Program-made: the position numbers and the translations under genes
Part shown: positions 40,812-49,161 of the stretch, piece after piece
Layout: each line of letters opens with the position of its first letter
Numbering within the stretch: position 1 is the first letter of the stretch
Notes under the pieces: model-generated
Seen by the model: only the letters and a program-made list of their open reading frames with translations
What the model was told of the DNA's origin: nothing
The model's database searches: none
Assembly (NCBI GenBank): GCA_016719945.1
Contig: JADJYE010000036.1
Span: forward strand, 1 to 64,000
DNA length: 64,000 bases
From: Polyangiaceae bacterium
GTDB taxonomy: Bacteria; Myxococcota_A; Polyangia; Polyangiales; Polyangiaceae
Direction: 5' to 3'

Positions 40812-41788
40812 CCGCCGCGATTCGCGTGCGTCACCTGTGGCACCGGTTCGGCGCCTTCGAGGTGCTGCGCGACGTGAGCTTCGAGGTCGGGCGCGGCGAG
40901 ATCTTCGGCTTCATCGGGCCGAACGGCGCCGGCAAGACGACGACCATCAGGGTCATGGCGACCCTGCTCGAGCCCACCGCCGGGCGCGTGGAGATCGAGG
41001 GGGTCGACGTGACCCTCGACCCAGACTCGGTGCGCCGCGCGCTCGGCTACATGCCCGATCACGCGGGCATCTATGAGCGGGTGACCGTGCGCGAGTACCT
41101 CGAGTTCTTCGCGGACGCCTACGGCGTGAAGGGCGCGTCGGTCGTCGACGCGGTCCTCGAGCTCACCGACCTCGGCCGCATCACCGACAAGGTGGTGGCC
41201 ACCATGTCGAAGGGTCAGAAGCAGCGGCTCCAGCTCGCGCGCATCCTGTTGCACGACCCGAGCGTGCTCATCCTCGATGAGCCCGCGAGCGACCTCGACC
41301 CGCGCGCGCGCATCGAGATGCGAAACCTGCTGATGGAGCTGAGGAGCCTCGGCAAGACCATCCTCCTGTCGAGCCACATCCTCACCGAGCTCTCCGACGT
41401 GTGCACCTCCGTCGCCATCCTCGAGCGCGGGCAGATCGTCGTCGCTGGCCCGATCGCCGATATCGCGGCCCGCTTCGAGGCCCAACGGGCTGGCGTCGCC
41501 GTGGGCGCCGCGCACACCGAGGCGGCGCCGCGAGACCGGCGCCGCGTGAAGCTGCGGACCCTCGGCGCGCCCGAGGCGGCCGCGGACGCGAGCCGTGCCG
41601 CGGCGGGCGTCGTCGACGTCGAGGTCTCCGGCGGCCTGCTCCTCGTCACGCTCGCTGGGGGTGATGCGCTCGTCGCCGGGCTCGTCGAGCACCTCGTGCG
41701 GAGCGGCGTCGGCGTGGTCGGCGTGGAGCAAGAGCGCAACGAGCTAGAGCGGATCTTCCTCGAGGCCACGAAGGGAGACATGCATTGA
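40808..41788 (+). CDS. ABC transporter ATP-binding protein
   Basis: GTG 40808 overlaps the preceding stop. The 326-residue ATPase has Walker A GPNGAGKTT (37-45), the Q-loop ATLLEPT region, YMPDHAGIYERVTVREYLEF, the signature as SKGQKQRLQLARIL (variant of LSGGQ), Walker B SVLILDEPASDLDPRAR and the H-loop LLSSHILTEL. The variant signature and the ILTELSDVC ending are typical of exporters of the ABC-2/GldA/CcmA type. The C-terminal 100 residues form the regulatory extension common in this group. The next gene encodes the matching permease and overlaps by 4 nt. Substrate unknown; the operon context suggests a cell-surface or motility-linked complex. Confidence 0.93.
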   Translation: MTAAIRVRHLWHRFGAFEVLRDVSFEVGRGEIFGFIGPNGAGKTTTIRVMATLLEPTAGRVEIEGVDVTLDPDSVRRALGYMPDHAGIYERVTVREYLEFFADAYGVKGASVVDAVLELTDLGRITDKVVATMSKGQKQRLQLARILLHDPSVLILDEPASDLDPRARIEMRNLLMELRSLGKTILLSSHILTELSDVCTSVAILERGQIVVAGPIADIAARFEAQRAGVAVGAAHTEAAPRDRRRVKLRTLGAPEAAADASRAAAGVVDVEVSGGLLLVTLAGGDALVAGLVEHLVRSGVGVVGVEQERNELERIFLEATKGDMH

Positions 41789-43497
41789 GCGACGCCGCTC
41801 CCGGCGAGCCGCGCGCGGCGCCGCGACCGACCCACCCGCTCGCGGCGTGGCTCGAGCGCGTGTTGCGCGACCCCAACCCCATCCTGATGCGCGAGCTGAG
41901 GCAGTCGGCGCGCCTCGTCCGCACGCCGTTCATCCTCATGGGCCTCACGATCGTGATGACGCTCATCATCGCGGGGGTCGGCGGCAGCGTCGCTCAGAGC
42001 GCGCGCCCGGCGCTGGTGGGGCAGGCGCTCTTCCACGCGTTCTTCTCGATCGCCTTCTTCGTCGTCGCGTGGGCCGGCCCCGCTGTCGCGGCGAACGCGA
42101 TCGCGTCCGAGCGGGAGGGGCGCACCTGGGAGGCCTTGTTGCTCACGGGCATGAGGCCTGTCGAGATCGCGCGTGGGAAGTTCCTCGCCGCGTTCGTGGC
42201 GGTCGCCTCGTACATCGTCTCGGTCGCGCCCGTGGGCGGGCTGTGCTTCCTGTTCGGAGGCGTCGATTTCCTCGAGGTGATGATCGCGTTCTTCTATCTC
42301 TTCGTCTTCGCCGCGCTGTCCGTCGCCTTTGGCCTCGCCGTGAGCTCCAAGCTCGCCACGTCGCGAGGCGCGATCGTGGTGACCTTGCTGCTCGCCGTAC
42401 CGATCAGCGGCATGGCGTTCGGCATGTTCGGCCCTGCTCTCGGCGCTGGCATCCACGAGCTGTGGAGCCGCGTGCCGCAGGGCGTCCCCGTCTGGCTGCC
42501 GCTGGCGTACGTGCGCGGAGAGCTCGGCCAAGAGTACGTCCTCATCCTCATCGTCGCGCCGATCGTCGGCATCGCGCTCCCAGGCTGGTTTCTGTACGCC
42601 TCGATGGTCGCGAACCTCACCGAGCCGAGCGACGATCGCTCGTCGGGCCTCAAGAGGTGGCTGATCGGCACGACCCTGGTCTTGCTCGCCGCGGCGATCG
42701 CCGGGCAGGTCAGCATGAGGACCGCCGACGCCGCCGCCATCGCGTTCATCGTCGAGCTCATGCTGCTGCTGCTGTTCTTCATCTTCGCGGTCGGCGTGTT
42801 CATGGGCGAGCCGCTCGGAACGTCGAGGAGGGTGCGCCACCGCTGGGCGCGCGAGGGGACCTCGGCGCTCGCGCGCTGGCTCGGGCCGTCGATGGAGCGC
42901 ACGTTCGTGCTCCTGCTCGCCGGCGCCGTGGCGTCGATGGCCATCCTCGGCGTCGTGACCTTTTCCTCGGCGGCCTGGCGCAGCACCACCGCCTCCGCGT
43001 TCGAGTACACGGCGCTCTCGCGGTTCGGCGGCTACGTCTGTGGGTTTTGTCTGTTCTGCATCGGGCTGGGCGCGTGGCTCCGCTCGCGGTCGAACAACCT
43101 GTTCGGTGTCCGGCTGCTCTATGCGGTCATCCTGGGCGGGCTCGCCGTCGTTCCGTGGATCGTCGCCGCCCTCTTCGGCCTGGCCTCGAGGGGGAGCGAC
43201 GCCGCCCTGCTGCTCGCCGCGCCTTCTCCGTTCTTCATCTTCGTTCTGCTCGACAGCCAGCCCCCCGATGCCGCTCACGAGGTCGGGGTGGCGCTGTCCC
43301 TGCTCTGGGCGGCCAGCGGGCTTTCGCTGTTCGTCGCGGGCGCGCGCACGGCGCGGGGAGCGCTGGCTGCGTGGGACCGGCAGGTCGCCGCCGAGCAAGA
43401 TATCTACGACCACGAAGACTCGGCCGCCGGGCAGGCTCCCGTGCCCAGCGACGGCGCGCCCGCCCCGGAGCCAGGAGACTCGGCCCCGGTTCCCTGA
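41785..43497 (+). CDS. ABC-2 type transporter permease
   Basis: TTG 41785 overlaps the ATPase stop (TTGA) and gives 570 residues. After an N-terminal amphipathic stretch with NPILMRELRQSARL, the coupling-helix region of ABC-2 exporters, about 12 hydrophobic segments follow (for example TPFILMGLTIVMTLIIAGVG and VEIARGKFLAAFVAVASYIV). EREGRTWEALLLTG is the conserved cytoplasmic loop contacting the ATPase. The length is about twice that of a minimal six-helix permease, so a single chain may provide both halves of the pore. The C-terminal 50 residues are acidic and Pro-rich. Together with the ATPase and the preceding membrane protein it makes an exporter-type complex of unknown cargo. Confidence 0.9.
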   Translation: MSDAAPGEPRAAPRPTHPLAAWLERVLRDPNPILMRELRQSARLVRTPFILMGLTIVMTLIIAGVGGSVAQSARPALVGQALFHAFFSIAFFVVAWAGPAVAANAIASEREGRTWEALLLTGMRPVEIARGKFLAAFVAVASYIVSVAPVGGLCFLFGGVDFLEVMIAFFYLFVFAALSVAFGLAVSSKLATSRGAIVVTLLLAVPISGMAFGMFGPALGAGIHELWSRVPQGVPVWLPLAYVRGELGQEYVLILIVAPIVGIALPGWFLYASMVANLTEPSDDRSSGLKRWLIGTTLVLLAAAIAGQVSMRTADAAAIAFIVELMLLLLFFIFAVGVFMGEPLGTSRRVRHRWAREGTSALARWLGPSMERTFVLLLAGAVASMAILGVVTFSSAAWRSTTASAFEYTALSRFGGYVCGFCLFCIGLGAWLRSRSNNLFGVRLLYAVILGGLAVVPWIVAALFGLASRGSDAALLLAAPSPFFIFVLLDSQPPDAAHEVGVALSLLWAASGLSLFVAGARTARGALAAWDRQVAAEQDIYDHEDSAAGQAPVPSDGAPAPEPGDSAPVP

Positions 43498-43537
43498 CGC
43501 CTCGCGGTCCGCGCCGTGCTAGGTCACGCGCGTCCGA

Positions 43538-44503
43538 ATGCGCCGCACGGTCCGCGCCCTCTCGACGTTCCTCCTCGCCGTCCTCCCGTTGACGATGGCG
43601 TCGACCTTCTCCGCGCGAGAGGTGGCCGCCGCGCCGACGGCGCACAAGAGCAGCGCCAAGAAGTCCGGGGGGGACGACAAGAAGAAGTCGAAGAAGGTCG
43701 ACTTCAGCAAGCTCGAGCAGCTCTCCCGCTTCACGACGAAGTTCAAGTGTTGCGAGCCGCGCAGCAAGAACATCGCGCGCATCGCGAAGCTGATGGACGG
43801 CGTGGTCGTGGAGCCGGGGCGCGCCTTCAGCGTCAACCATTTCATCGGCGCTCGAACCGAGGACAAGGGCTTCGTGCTCGCCCCCAGCATCCTCGACCTC
43901 GAGTACACCGAGACCGTCGGTGGGGGCGTCTCGCAGTTCGCGACGACGCTGTACAACGCCCTCTACGACGCGGGTTTTCCCGTCCTCGAGCACAAGCCTC
44001 ACAGTCACTACATCTCGCGCTACCCCGACGGCGTCGAGGCCACGCTGTCGTGGCCTGGGCCCGACCTCGTGTTCAAGAACGACTCGGCGGCCCCGCTGGT
44101 GATCAAGACCGTCGTCGCGCGCGATCAGATCACGGTGAAGCTGTACGGCCTCACGCCGGGGCGGAAGGTCGAGCGCAAGCGCCCGGTCGTCCTCGAGCGC
44201 AGGGCGCCTCCCACCGAATTCGTCGCCGATCGCAGCGTGCCTCCTCGCAAGGAGAAGGTCGAGCGACCCGGTGCGCCTCGCAAGAGCGTCCAGGTCACCA
44301 GGGTCGTCGAGAACCCGGGCGGCAAGCGCCGCGTCGACGAGGACATCGTCGTCTACCTGTCGTCCAAGCGGGTCGTGCGCGTGCACCCGTGCCGCCTGCC
44401 GAAGGGCCACAAGGACTACACGGGCGAGAGCTGCTTCCCGAAGAAGAAGGCGAAGAAGGCCTCTGCTGACAAGAGCGGGGCCGCGGCGAAAGACCGGGAC
44501 TAG
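43538..44503 (+). CDS. Secreted VanW-family protein
   Basis: ATG 43538 gives 321 residues with a signal peptide (RRTVRALSTFLLAVLPLTMAST...EVAA) and then a Lys-rich stretch. The VanW core is clear: LSRFTTKFKCCEPRSKNIARIAKLMDG, GRAFSVNHFIGARTEDKGF, ETVGGGVSQFATTLYNALYDAGFPVLEHKPHS, each quoted in part, and the YISRYPDGVEATL strand. VanW domains occur in some vancomycin-resistance clusters and in many cell-wall proteins with unknown biochemical function. No other van genes are nearby. The C-terminus is basic (PKKKAKKAS...), as is the region after the signal, which suits binding to anionic cell-wall polymers. A TGCTAGGTC motif 12 nt upstream may be its promoter. Confidence 0.85.
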   Translation: MRRTVRALSTFLLAVLPLTMASTFSAREVAAAPTAHKSSAKKSGGDDKKKSKKVDFSKLEQLSRFTTKFKCCEPRSKNIARIAKLMDGVVVEPGRAFSVNHFIGARTEDKGFVLAPSILDLEYTETVGGGVSQFATTLYNALYDAGFPVLEHKPHSHYISRYPDGVEATLSWPGPDLVFKNDSAAPLVIKTVVARDQITVKLYGLTPGRKVERKRPVVLERRAPPTEFVADRSVPPRKEKVERPGAPRKSVQVTRVVENPGGKRRVDEDIVVYLSSKRVVRVHPCRLPKGHKDYTGESCFPKKKAKKASADKSGAAAKDRD

Positions 44504-44629
44504 CGGCGAAGCGAAAGGGGAGCCCGCCGGTCTTCGGCGAGAGCCTCCCGTCCCCAGGGTCCCGCAGCCGCGACGACGTGAATGAGCGCGCCTCGGGAAG
44601 AATCGGGTGCGTCCTCGGGCGAGCGCGGC

Positions 44630-44635
44630 TACGAA
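44630..44635 (+). promoter_or_regulatory. -10-like hexamer TACGAA before the KAS III gene
   Basis: The hexamer ends 7 nt before ATG 44643, again consistent with a leaderless start. Confidence 0.35.
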
Positions 44636-44642
44636 ACGGTGC

Positions 44643-45701
44643 ATGCTGCGAGCGAAGATCCTGGGCCTCGGTTCCTACGTTCCTGACCGAGTGGTCACCA
44701 ACGAGGAGCTGGCGTTCCTCGACGAGAAGCACGTGCGCCAGCCCGAGCGACAGAGCGAGACGACCGACGCGTGGGTCCGCAAGCGCACCGGCATCGAAGA
44801 GCGCCGCTACGTCGCCAACGACGGCGAGACGGCGACGAGCGATCTCGCCCTGCACGCCGCGCGCCGCGCGCTGGATGACGCCGGGGTCACCGCGGAGGAG
44901 ATCGACTGCATCATCCTCGGGACCCTGAGCCCCGACATCCATTTCCCAGGCACCGCGATCTTCCTCCAGCGCAAGCTCGGCATCGCCCGGGAAGACGGCT
45001 GCGCCTGCTACGACATCCGGCAGCAGTGCAGCGCGTTCCTCTATGGGATGCAGATGGCCGACGCCTTCATCCGCTCCGGCATTCACAAGAGGGTGCTGCT
45101 CGTCGGCGCCGAGCTGCACAGCCACTCGCTCGACTACACGTCGCGCGGCCGCGACGTGACCGCGCTGTTCGGCGACGGAGCCGGGGCGATGGTGCTCGGC
45201 CCCGAGGAGACCGACGACCCGCGCGCCGGCGTGCTCTACACGAAGGTCGGCGCAGACGGCACGGGCGCCTGGGATCTCCACCTCAAGGTCTTCGACGTGC
45301 GCAAGATGCCCCACTTCCTGCGCGACGAGGAGACGCACGACCCGAAGAACGTCTACCCGCAGATGGACGGCAAGCGAGTCTTCCTCAACGCCGTGCGCGC
45401 GATGTGCATGACGACCAAGGCGGCGCTCGAGCAGCTCGGCCTCACGTGGGCCGACGTCGACTGGTTCGTACCGCACCAGGCCAACCTGCGGATCAACGAG
45501 GCGGTGGTGCAATACGCCGAGATCCCTCCCGAGAAGGCCCTCAACAGCATCCAGGTCTACGGCAACACCACCGCCGCCACGCTCCCCCTCACCATCGATC
45601 ACCACCGCAAGAAGGGCACCGTGAAGCGCGGTGATCTCATCCTGTCGAGCGTCTTCGGGGCTGGGTTCACCTACGGCGCTGCGGTCTATCGCTTCGGGTG
45701 A
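44643..45701 (+). CDS. 3-oxoacyl-ACP synthase III (FabH-like)
   Basis: ATG 44643 gives 352 residues beginning MLRAKILGLGSYVPDRVVTN, the usual FabH N-terminus. The catalytic triad is present: Cys 129 in IRQQCSAFLYGM, His 278 in VPHQANLRINEAV and Asn 308 in VYGNTTAATLPL. GDGAGAMVLG and the closing SSVFGAGFTYGAAVYRF are also typical. Compared with housekeeping FabH it has an insertion (around KHVRQPERQSETTDAWVRKR and the KVFDVRKMPHFLRDEETHD region), as in KAS III-like enzymes making long-chain ketones, branched starters or beta-lactones. It probably condenses an acyl-CoA with malonyl-ACP. The desaturase gene 167 nt downstream makes a lipid-modification pair plausible. Confidence 0.9.
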   Translation: MLRAKILGLGSYVPDRVVTNEELAFLDEKHVRQPERQSETTDAWVRKRTGIEERRYVANDGETATSDLALHAARRALDDAGVTAEEIDCIILGTLSPDIHFPGTAIFLQRKLGIAREDGCACYDIRQQCSAFLYGMQMADAFIRSGIHKRVLLVGAELHSHSLDYTSRGRDVTALFGDGAGAMVLGPEETDDPRAGVLYTKVGADGTGAWDLHLKVFDVRKMPHFLRDEETHDPKNVYPQMDGKRVFLNAVRAMCMTTKAALEQLGLTWADVDWFVPHQANLRINEAVVQYAEIPPEKALNSIQVYGNTTAATLPLTIDHHRKKGTVKRGDLILSSVFGAGFTYGAAVYRFG

Positions 45702-45868
45702 TGGGTCGCCTCCTGGCGACTGTCGAACGCTCGACGGCTTCCTGCTCGGCTGCCAGGCAGACCCCCGACCCGGGCCGAAAGCGCCGCGTAATCTTCTACG
45801 CACCGTCGTCGAAAAGCTGACAGAGGACTTGCCTCGGATTTGCTTTCGGGGCATTCGTGCCGTCGTCC

Positions 45869-46951
45869 ATGGAGTCCGCCCTCTCCCTCGAGCCCTCTTC
45901 GCTGCGGGATTCGACGAACCCCCCGGCTTCGGTGCCCCCCTCCCCCAAGGCCGCGGCGGCCAAGGCCGCGGCCGCTGCGCGCGCCGCGGAGGGCCGAGCG
46001 CTCGTCGAGTCGACGAAGGCCTACACCGACGAGGACGTCGCGCAGAGCTGGCGCCACCTCACCGTCGTGATCCTCGCCATCGCGGCGTTCACCTCGGTCG
46101 CAGCGCTCGCGCCCTACTGGCCGGTTCGCCTTGCGGCGGCCGTCGTCGACGGCCTGCTCATCGTCAGGCTGTTCATCGTCTACCACGACTTCATGCATGG
46201 CGCGATCCTGCGGGGGTCGCGCGCAGCGAAGCTGATCTTGAGCGTGTATGGCGTGCTCGTGATGGCACCGCCGAGGGTCTGGAAAGAGACGCACAACTAT
46301 CACCACGCGCACACCGCGCAGATCGTCGGCTCCCACATCGGCTCGTTCCCTGTGGTGACCGTCGAGATGTGGAAGAAGATGCGCGGCGTCGACCGGCTCA
46401 AGTACCGCATCGTCCGCCACCCGCTCACCATCCTCTTTGGGTACGTGCCGATCTTCATGATCGGGATGTGCGTCAACTCGCTGCGAAAATCGGTGGTTCG
46501 CTACTGGGACTCAGCCGTCGCGCTCGCGGTCAACTGGGGGATGACTGCCGTCTTGATTTGGCAGTTCGGCCTGGCCACTGCGTTCTTCGCGTACATCCTG
46601 CCGCTCATGGTGGCGACCGCCGCCGGCGGCTACCTCTTCTACGCGCAGCACAACTTCCCCGACATGGCGCTGCAGCCCCGGCACGAGTGGACGTACGCGA
46701 AGGCGGCCCTCGAGTCGTCGTCGTTCATGCCGATGGGCCCGGTGATGCAGTGGTTTACCGGCAATATCGGCTTCCACCACGTGCACCACCTGAACCCGCA
46801 GATCCCTTTTTATCGGCTGCCCGAGACCATGGCGTCGATGAAAGAGCTGCAGTCCCCGGGGCAGACGAGTCTCAAGCCGTGGGACGTGTGGAAGTGCCTG
46901 AGCCTCAAGCTCTGGGATCCCACTGCGAACAAGATGGTCGGTTATCCGTGA
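45869..46951 (+). CDS. Membrane fatty acid desaturase
   Basis: ATG 45869 gives 360 residues; GTG 45857 would add four. After an Ala/Lys-rich N-terminus, four membrane segments surround the three histidine boxes of acyl-lipid desaturases/hydroxylases: YHDFMHG, THNYHHAHT and IGFHHVHHL, plus a conserved His in YAQHNFPD. These bind the di-iron centre. The C-terminal PQIPFYRLPETMASM is typical of bacterial delta-type desaturases acting on membrane lipids. Length is normal. It follows the KAS III gene on the same strand with a 155-base spacer, so it may have its own promoter. A short hairpin follows its stop. Confidence 0.9.
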   Translation: MESALSLEPSSLRDSTNPPASVPPSPKAAAAKAAAAARAAEGRALVESTKAYTDEDVAQSWRHLTVVILAIAAFTSVAALAPYWPVRLAAAVVDGLLIVRLFIVYHDFMHGAILRGSRAAKLILSVYGVLVMAPPRVWKETHNYHHAHTAQIVGSHIGSFPVVTVEMWKKMRGVDRLKYRIVRHPLTILFGYVPIFMIGMCVNSLRKSVVRYWDSAVALAVNWGMTAVLIWQFGLATAFFAYILPLMVATAAGGYLFYAQHNFPDMALQPRHEWTYAKAALESSSFMPMGPVMQWFTGNIGFHHVHHLNPQIPFYRLPETMASMKELQSPGQTSLKPWDVWKCLSLKLWDPTANKMVGYP

Positions 46952-46965
46952 CTGTCGATTGACAG
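46952..46965 (+). terminator. Short hairpin directly after the desaturase stop
   Basis: CTGTC and GACAG (5 bp) with loop GATT begin one base after the TGA. It is short and lacks a U-run, so it may instead be an operator of the downstream DNA-binding protein gene. Confidence 0.3.
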
Positions 46966-46976
46966 GCTCGGGTCGG

Positions 46977-47459
46977 GTGTGGTTCGTGGACGCTGTGCAG
47001 AACCCCCTCCAGAACGACATCCGCAAGCTCGTCGACAACTTCGTCACCGAGCTCGAAGCTCTCTTCCGCCAGCGGGCCTTGGCCACCGTCATGACCGCCC
47101 TGAGCAGCGGCGCTCGGCCCGCCGCCCGACCGGCCCCTGCCGCGAGGAAGGTGGCCGCGAAGGCTGCCCCCGCCCCCAAGGCGAGCGCCCAGCGCCCTCC
47201 GACCGGTCGGGTGAAGGCCGCCGGCAAGCGCGTCCGCCGTTCCCCCGAGCAGCTCGAGTCGGTCGCCAACGCCATCGCCGACTACGTCGCGCAGCACCCG
47301 GGCCAGCGCGGCGAGCAGATCAAGGCCGCGCTCAAGCTGCGAACCAACGATTGGGCGCTTCCAGTGAAGAAGCTGCTCGACGAGGGGCGCATCACCGCGA
47401 AGGGCGAGAAACGCTCGACCACCTACAGCATCAAGTCCTCGAAACCGGGCAGTAAATAG
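46977..47459 (+). CDS. Histone-like DNA-binding protein with Ala/Lys/Pro linker and winged-helix end
   Basis: The frame is open from 46959; GTG 46977, 46986 or 46995 are all possible starts and the choice is uncertain. I used 46977, giving 160 residues. Residues about 10-45 form a helix (NDIRKLVDNFVTELEALFRQ). A linker of Ala, Pro, Lys and Arg follows (AARKVAAKAAPAPKAS...), like eukaryotic H1 tails. The C-terminal 65 residues form a winged-helix-type domain: RRSPEQLESVANAIADYVAQ, HPGQRGEQIKAALKL, DWALPVKKLLDEGRITAKGE. Related proteins occur across delta-like bacteria as DNA-binding proteins. It probably compacts DNA or regulates locally; targets are unknown. A strong hairpin follows its stop. 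Confidence 0.78.
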   Translation: MWFVDAVQNPLQNDIRKLVDNFVTELEALFRQRALATVMTALSSGARPAARPAPAARKVAAKAAPAPKASAQRPPTGRVKAAGKRVRRSPEQLESVANAIADYVAQHPGQRGEQIKAALKLRTNDWALPVKKLLDEGRITAKGEKRSTTYSIKSSKPGSK

Positions 47460-47476
47460 GCGCCTGTCGCAGGCGC
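47460..47476 (+). terminator. GC hairpin after the DNA-binding protein gene
   Basis: GCGCCTG and CAGGCGC (7 bp) enclose TCG and start right after the TAG stop, followed by TTGGG. It is the clearest intrinsic-terminator-like hairpin in the window, though the T-run is minimal. Confidence 0.5.
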
Positions 47477-47661
47477 TTGGGCGTACCTGGCGCGGTGGCC
47501 CTGGCCAAGTGACTAGCGCGCGGGCGTCATGCCGGCGCAACAAATTCAGCACGTTCCCGCCGCCGATCGAGGGGGCGAATCGGCGGGGGCGAACGTACGT
47601 CCATCAGACCAGCTCCGCGGCACCGCGGGGCCGTTGAGCTCAGCCTTCACGGAGATAGAAC

Positions 47662-48231
47662 ATGCTTGGATCGGTCAGGACCTTGTCGGTCGCGCTCGCC
47701 ATGACGGTCGGCGCTGCGGGTTGCATCCTCGTCGACACCGACGGGGACGAGATTGGCGGCTTCGGCGAGGGGGGTTCGTCGGGCAACTCCATCGGCGGCT
47801 TCGGTGAGGGTGGGGGCACGGTCGACTGCCTCGATGACTTCGGCTCGCCGGAGTCGTGCTTCACCGACTGTGAAGGTGTGTCGAACTGCAACGGCGTCGA
47901 CTACTTCAAGGCCGGCGTCGCCGAGGAGCTCGTCGCCTGTCTCAACACCCTGAACCCCTCGACCTGCACGTTCATCGACGACGTCATCAACACGTGCACG
48001 ATCGATGCTCTCTCGGCCGCGTGTTACGACGACGACTCGGGCTTCTATTGCAGCGACATCGCCACCGCCTGCGGGGTCGTGGACGACAGCGTCTGGCAGA
48101 CCGAGTGCGGACCGTACCTCGACGGGCTGAGCGTCTCCGGCAAGGACGTGTTCTCCGCCTGTCAGATCGACGCCTGCAACGGCGGCGAGGGCGTTGACCT
48201 CGGGTCTTGCCTCTTCGTCCTCTACCCCTGA
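47662..48231 (+). CDS. Cys-rich lipoprotein
   Basis: ATG 47662 is preceded by GGAG at 7 nt. The 189-residue product has a signal peptide ending in the lipobox VGAAGC (Cys 21), an acidic Gly-rich spacer with two IGGFGEGG repeats, then a Cys-rich domain with about 15 cysteines (for example DCLDDFGSPESCFTDCEGVS and SDIATACGVVDDSVWQTECG). The pattern resembles other small myxobacterial Cys-rich lipoproteins of unknown function. It sits alone between the DNA-binding protein gene and DUF58, and is not obviously part of either unit. Confidence 0.77.
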   Translation: MLGSVRTLSVALAMTVGAAGCILVDTDGDEIGGFGEGGSSGNSIGGFGEGGGTVDCLDDFGSPESCFTDCEGVSNCNGVDYFKAGVAEELVACLNTLNPSTCTFIDDVINTCTIDALSAACYDDDSGFYCSDIATACGVVDDSVWQTECGPYLDGLSVSGKDVFSACQIDACNGGEGVDLGSCLFVLYP

Positions 48232-48287
48232 GGCGCGCTCGACCGGGTCGGGCGGCGGTGTAGGCTCTCCCCCGTGGGAGCCTCTCG

Positions 48288-49160
48288 TTGAAATCCCTGC
48301 TCGACCCGGCCTTCGTCGCCGAGCTCGAGGTGCTGCGCAGGCGCCTCGAGGTTCGCGCGCGGTCTGGCCGCATGGGCGAGCGGGGGGCTCGGCGCCGAGG
48401 GGCGTCGGTCGAGTTCGAAGACCACCGTCCATACGCGCCGGGTGACGACCTGCGGCGCATCGACTGGGCAGCCTACGCCCGCTCTGGCGAGCCCGTTCTC
48501 AAGTTGTTTCGCGCAGACGAGGACGTCGTCGTGCGCCTCGTCTGCGACGCGTCGCTCTCGATGCGGGTGGGGAACCCATCGAAGCTCGAGGCCGCGAAGC
48601 GCATCGCGGCGGCCATCGGCTACATGGCCCTCGCGGGCGGGGAGCGAGCGCAGCTCGTCGAGGCGACGGACCGCGCCGCGATCCGAAGCGCCTCTAGCCG
48701 CGGAAAGGCCGGGTTGGCTGCGCTCTTGCGTGCGGTCTCGGAGGTCGGGCCCTCAGGCAAGACCGATCTCGGGGCCGCGATCGACGCCGTGTTGCGCCGC
48801 TCCGGGCGCCCGGGTGCGCTCGTCGTCATCAGCGACTTCTTCGATCCAGGCCCGGTGATCCCCGCGCTGACCAAGGCGAGCGCGGCGGGGCACGACGTCT
48901 CGCTCGTCCAGGTGCTCGCGCCCGAAGAGCTCGACCCGACGCTCGAGGGCGACCTCACGCTGCAAGACGTCGAGACCGGCGACGTGCTCGACGTGACGGT
49001 CGACGGGGCGGCGATCCTCGCCTACCGCGACCGCCTCCACCAGCTCTTCTCTGGGCTTCGCGCGCACGCGAGGCGGTTCGGCTCGGCGTATGTCCGCGCG
49101 TTGAGCGATGGGCCGCTCGAGCCGGTCGTCCGCGGCTTCGTAGCCAAAGAGGTCGCCTGA
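48288..49160 (+). CDS. DUF58 domain protein
   Basis: TTG 48288 has GGGAG eight bases upstream and gives 290 residues. The DUF58 hallmark RSGRMGERGARRRGASVEFEDHRPYAPGDDLRRIDW is present (quoted in part as FEDHRPYAPGDDLRRIDW), followed by a vWA-like domain with DASLSMRVG (DxSxS MIDAS), GKTDLGAAI and VVISDFFDPG. DUF58 proteins are partners of MoxR ATPases and membrane vWA proteins. The next gene, two bases downstream, is a giant vWA protein. The MoxR gene itself is 9.5 kb upstream. A TAGGCT hexamer at 48261-48266 may serve as promoter. Confidence 0.9.
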   Translation: MKSLLDPAFVAELEVLRRRLEVRARSGRMGERGARRRGASVEFEDHRPYAPGDDLRRIDWAAYARSGEPVLKLFRADEDVVVRLVCDASLSMRVGNPSKLEAAKRIAAAIGYMALAGGERAQLVEATDRAAIRSASSRGKAGLAALLRAVSEVGPSGKTDLGAAIDAVLRRSGRPGALVVISDFFDPGPVIPALTKASAAGHDVSLVQVLAPEELDPTLEGDLTLQDVETGDVLDVTVDGAAILAYRDRLHQLFSGLRAHARRFGSAYVRALSDGPLEPVVRGFVAKEVA

Positions 49161-49161
49161 T

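Noticed and set aside
43538..44503. VanW as sign of a vancomycin-resistance cluster
   Set aside because: No vanHAX, VanS or VanR genes are nearby, and VanW domains are widespread in ordinary cell-wall proteins.
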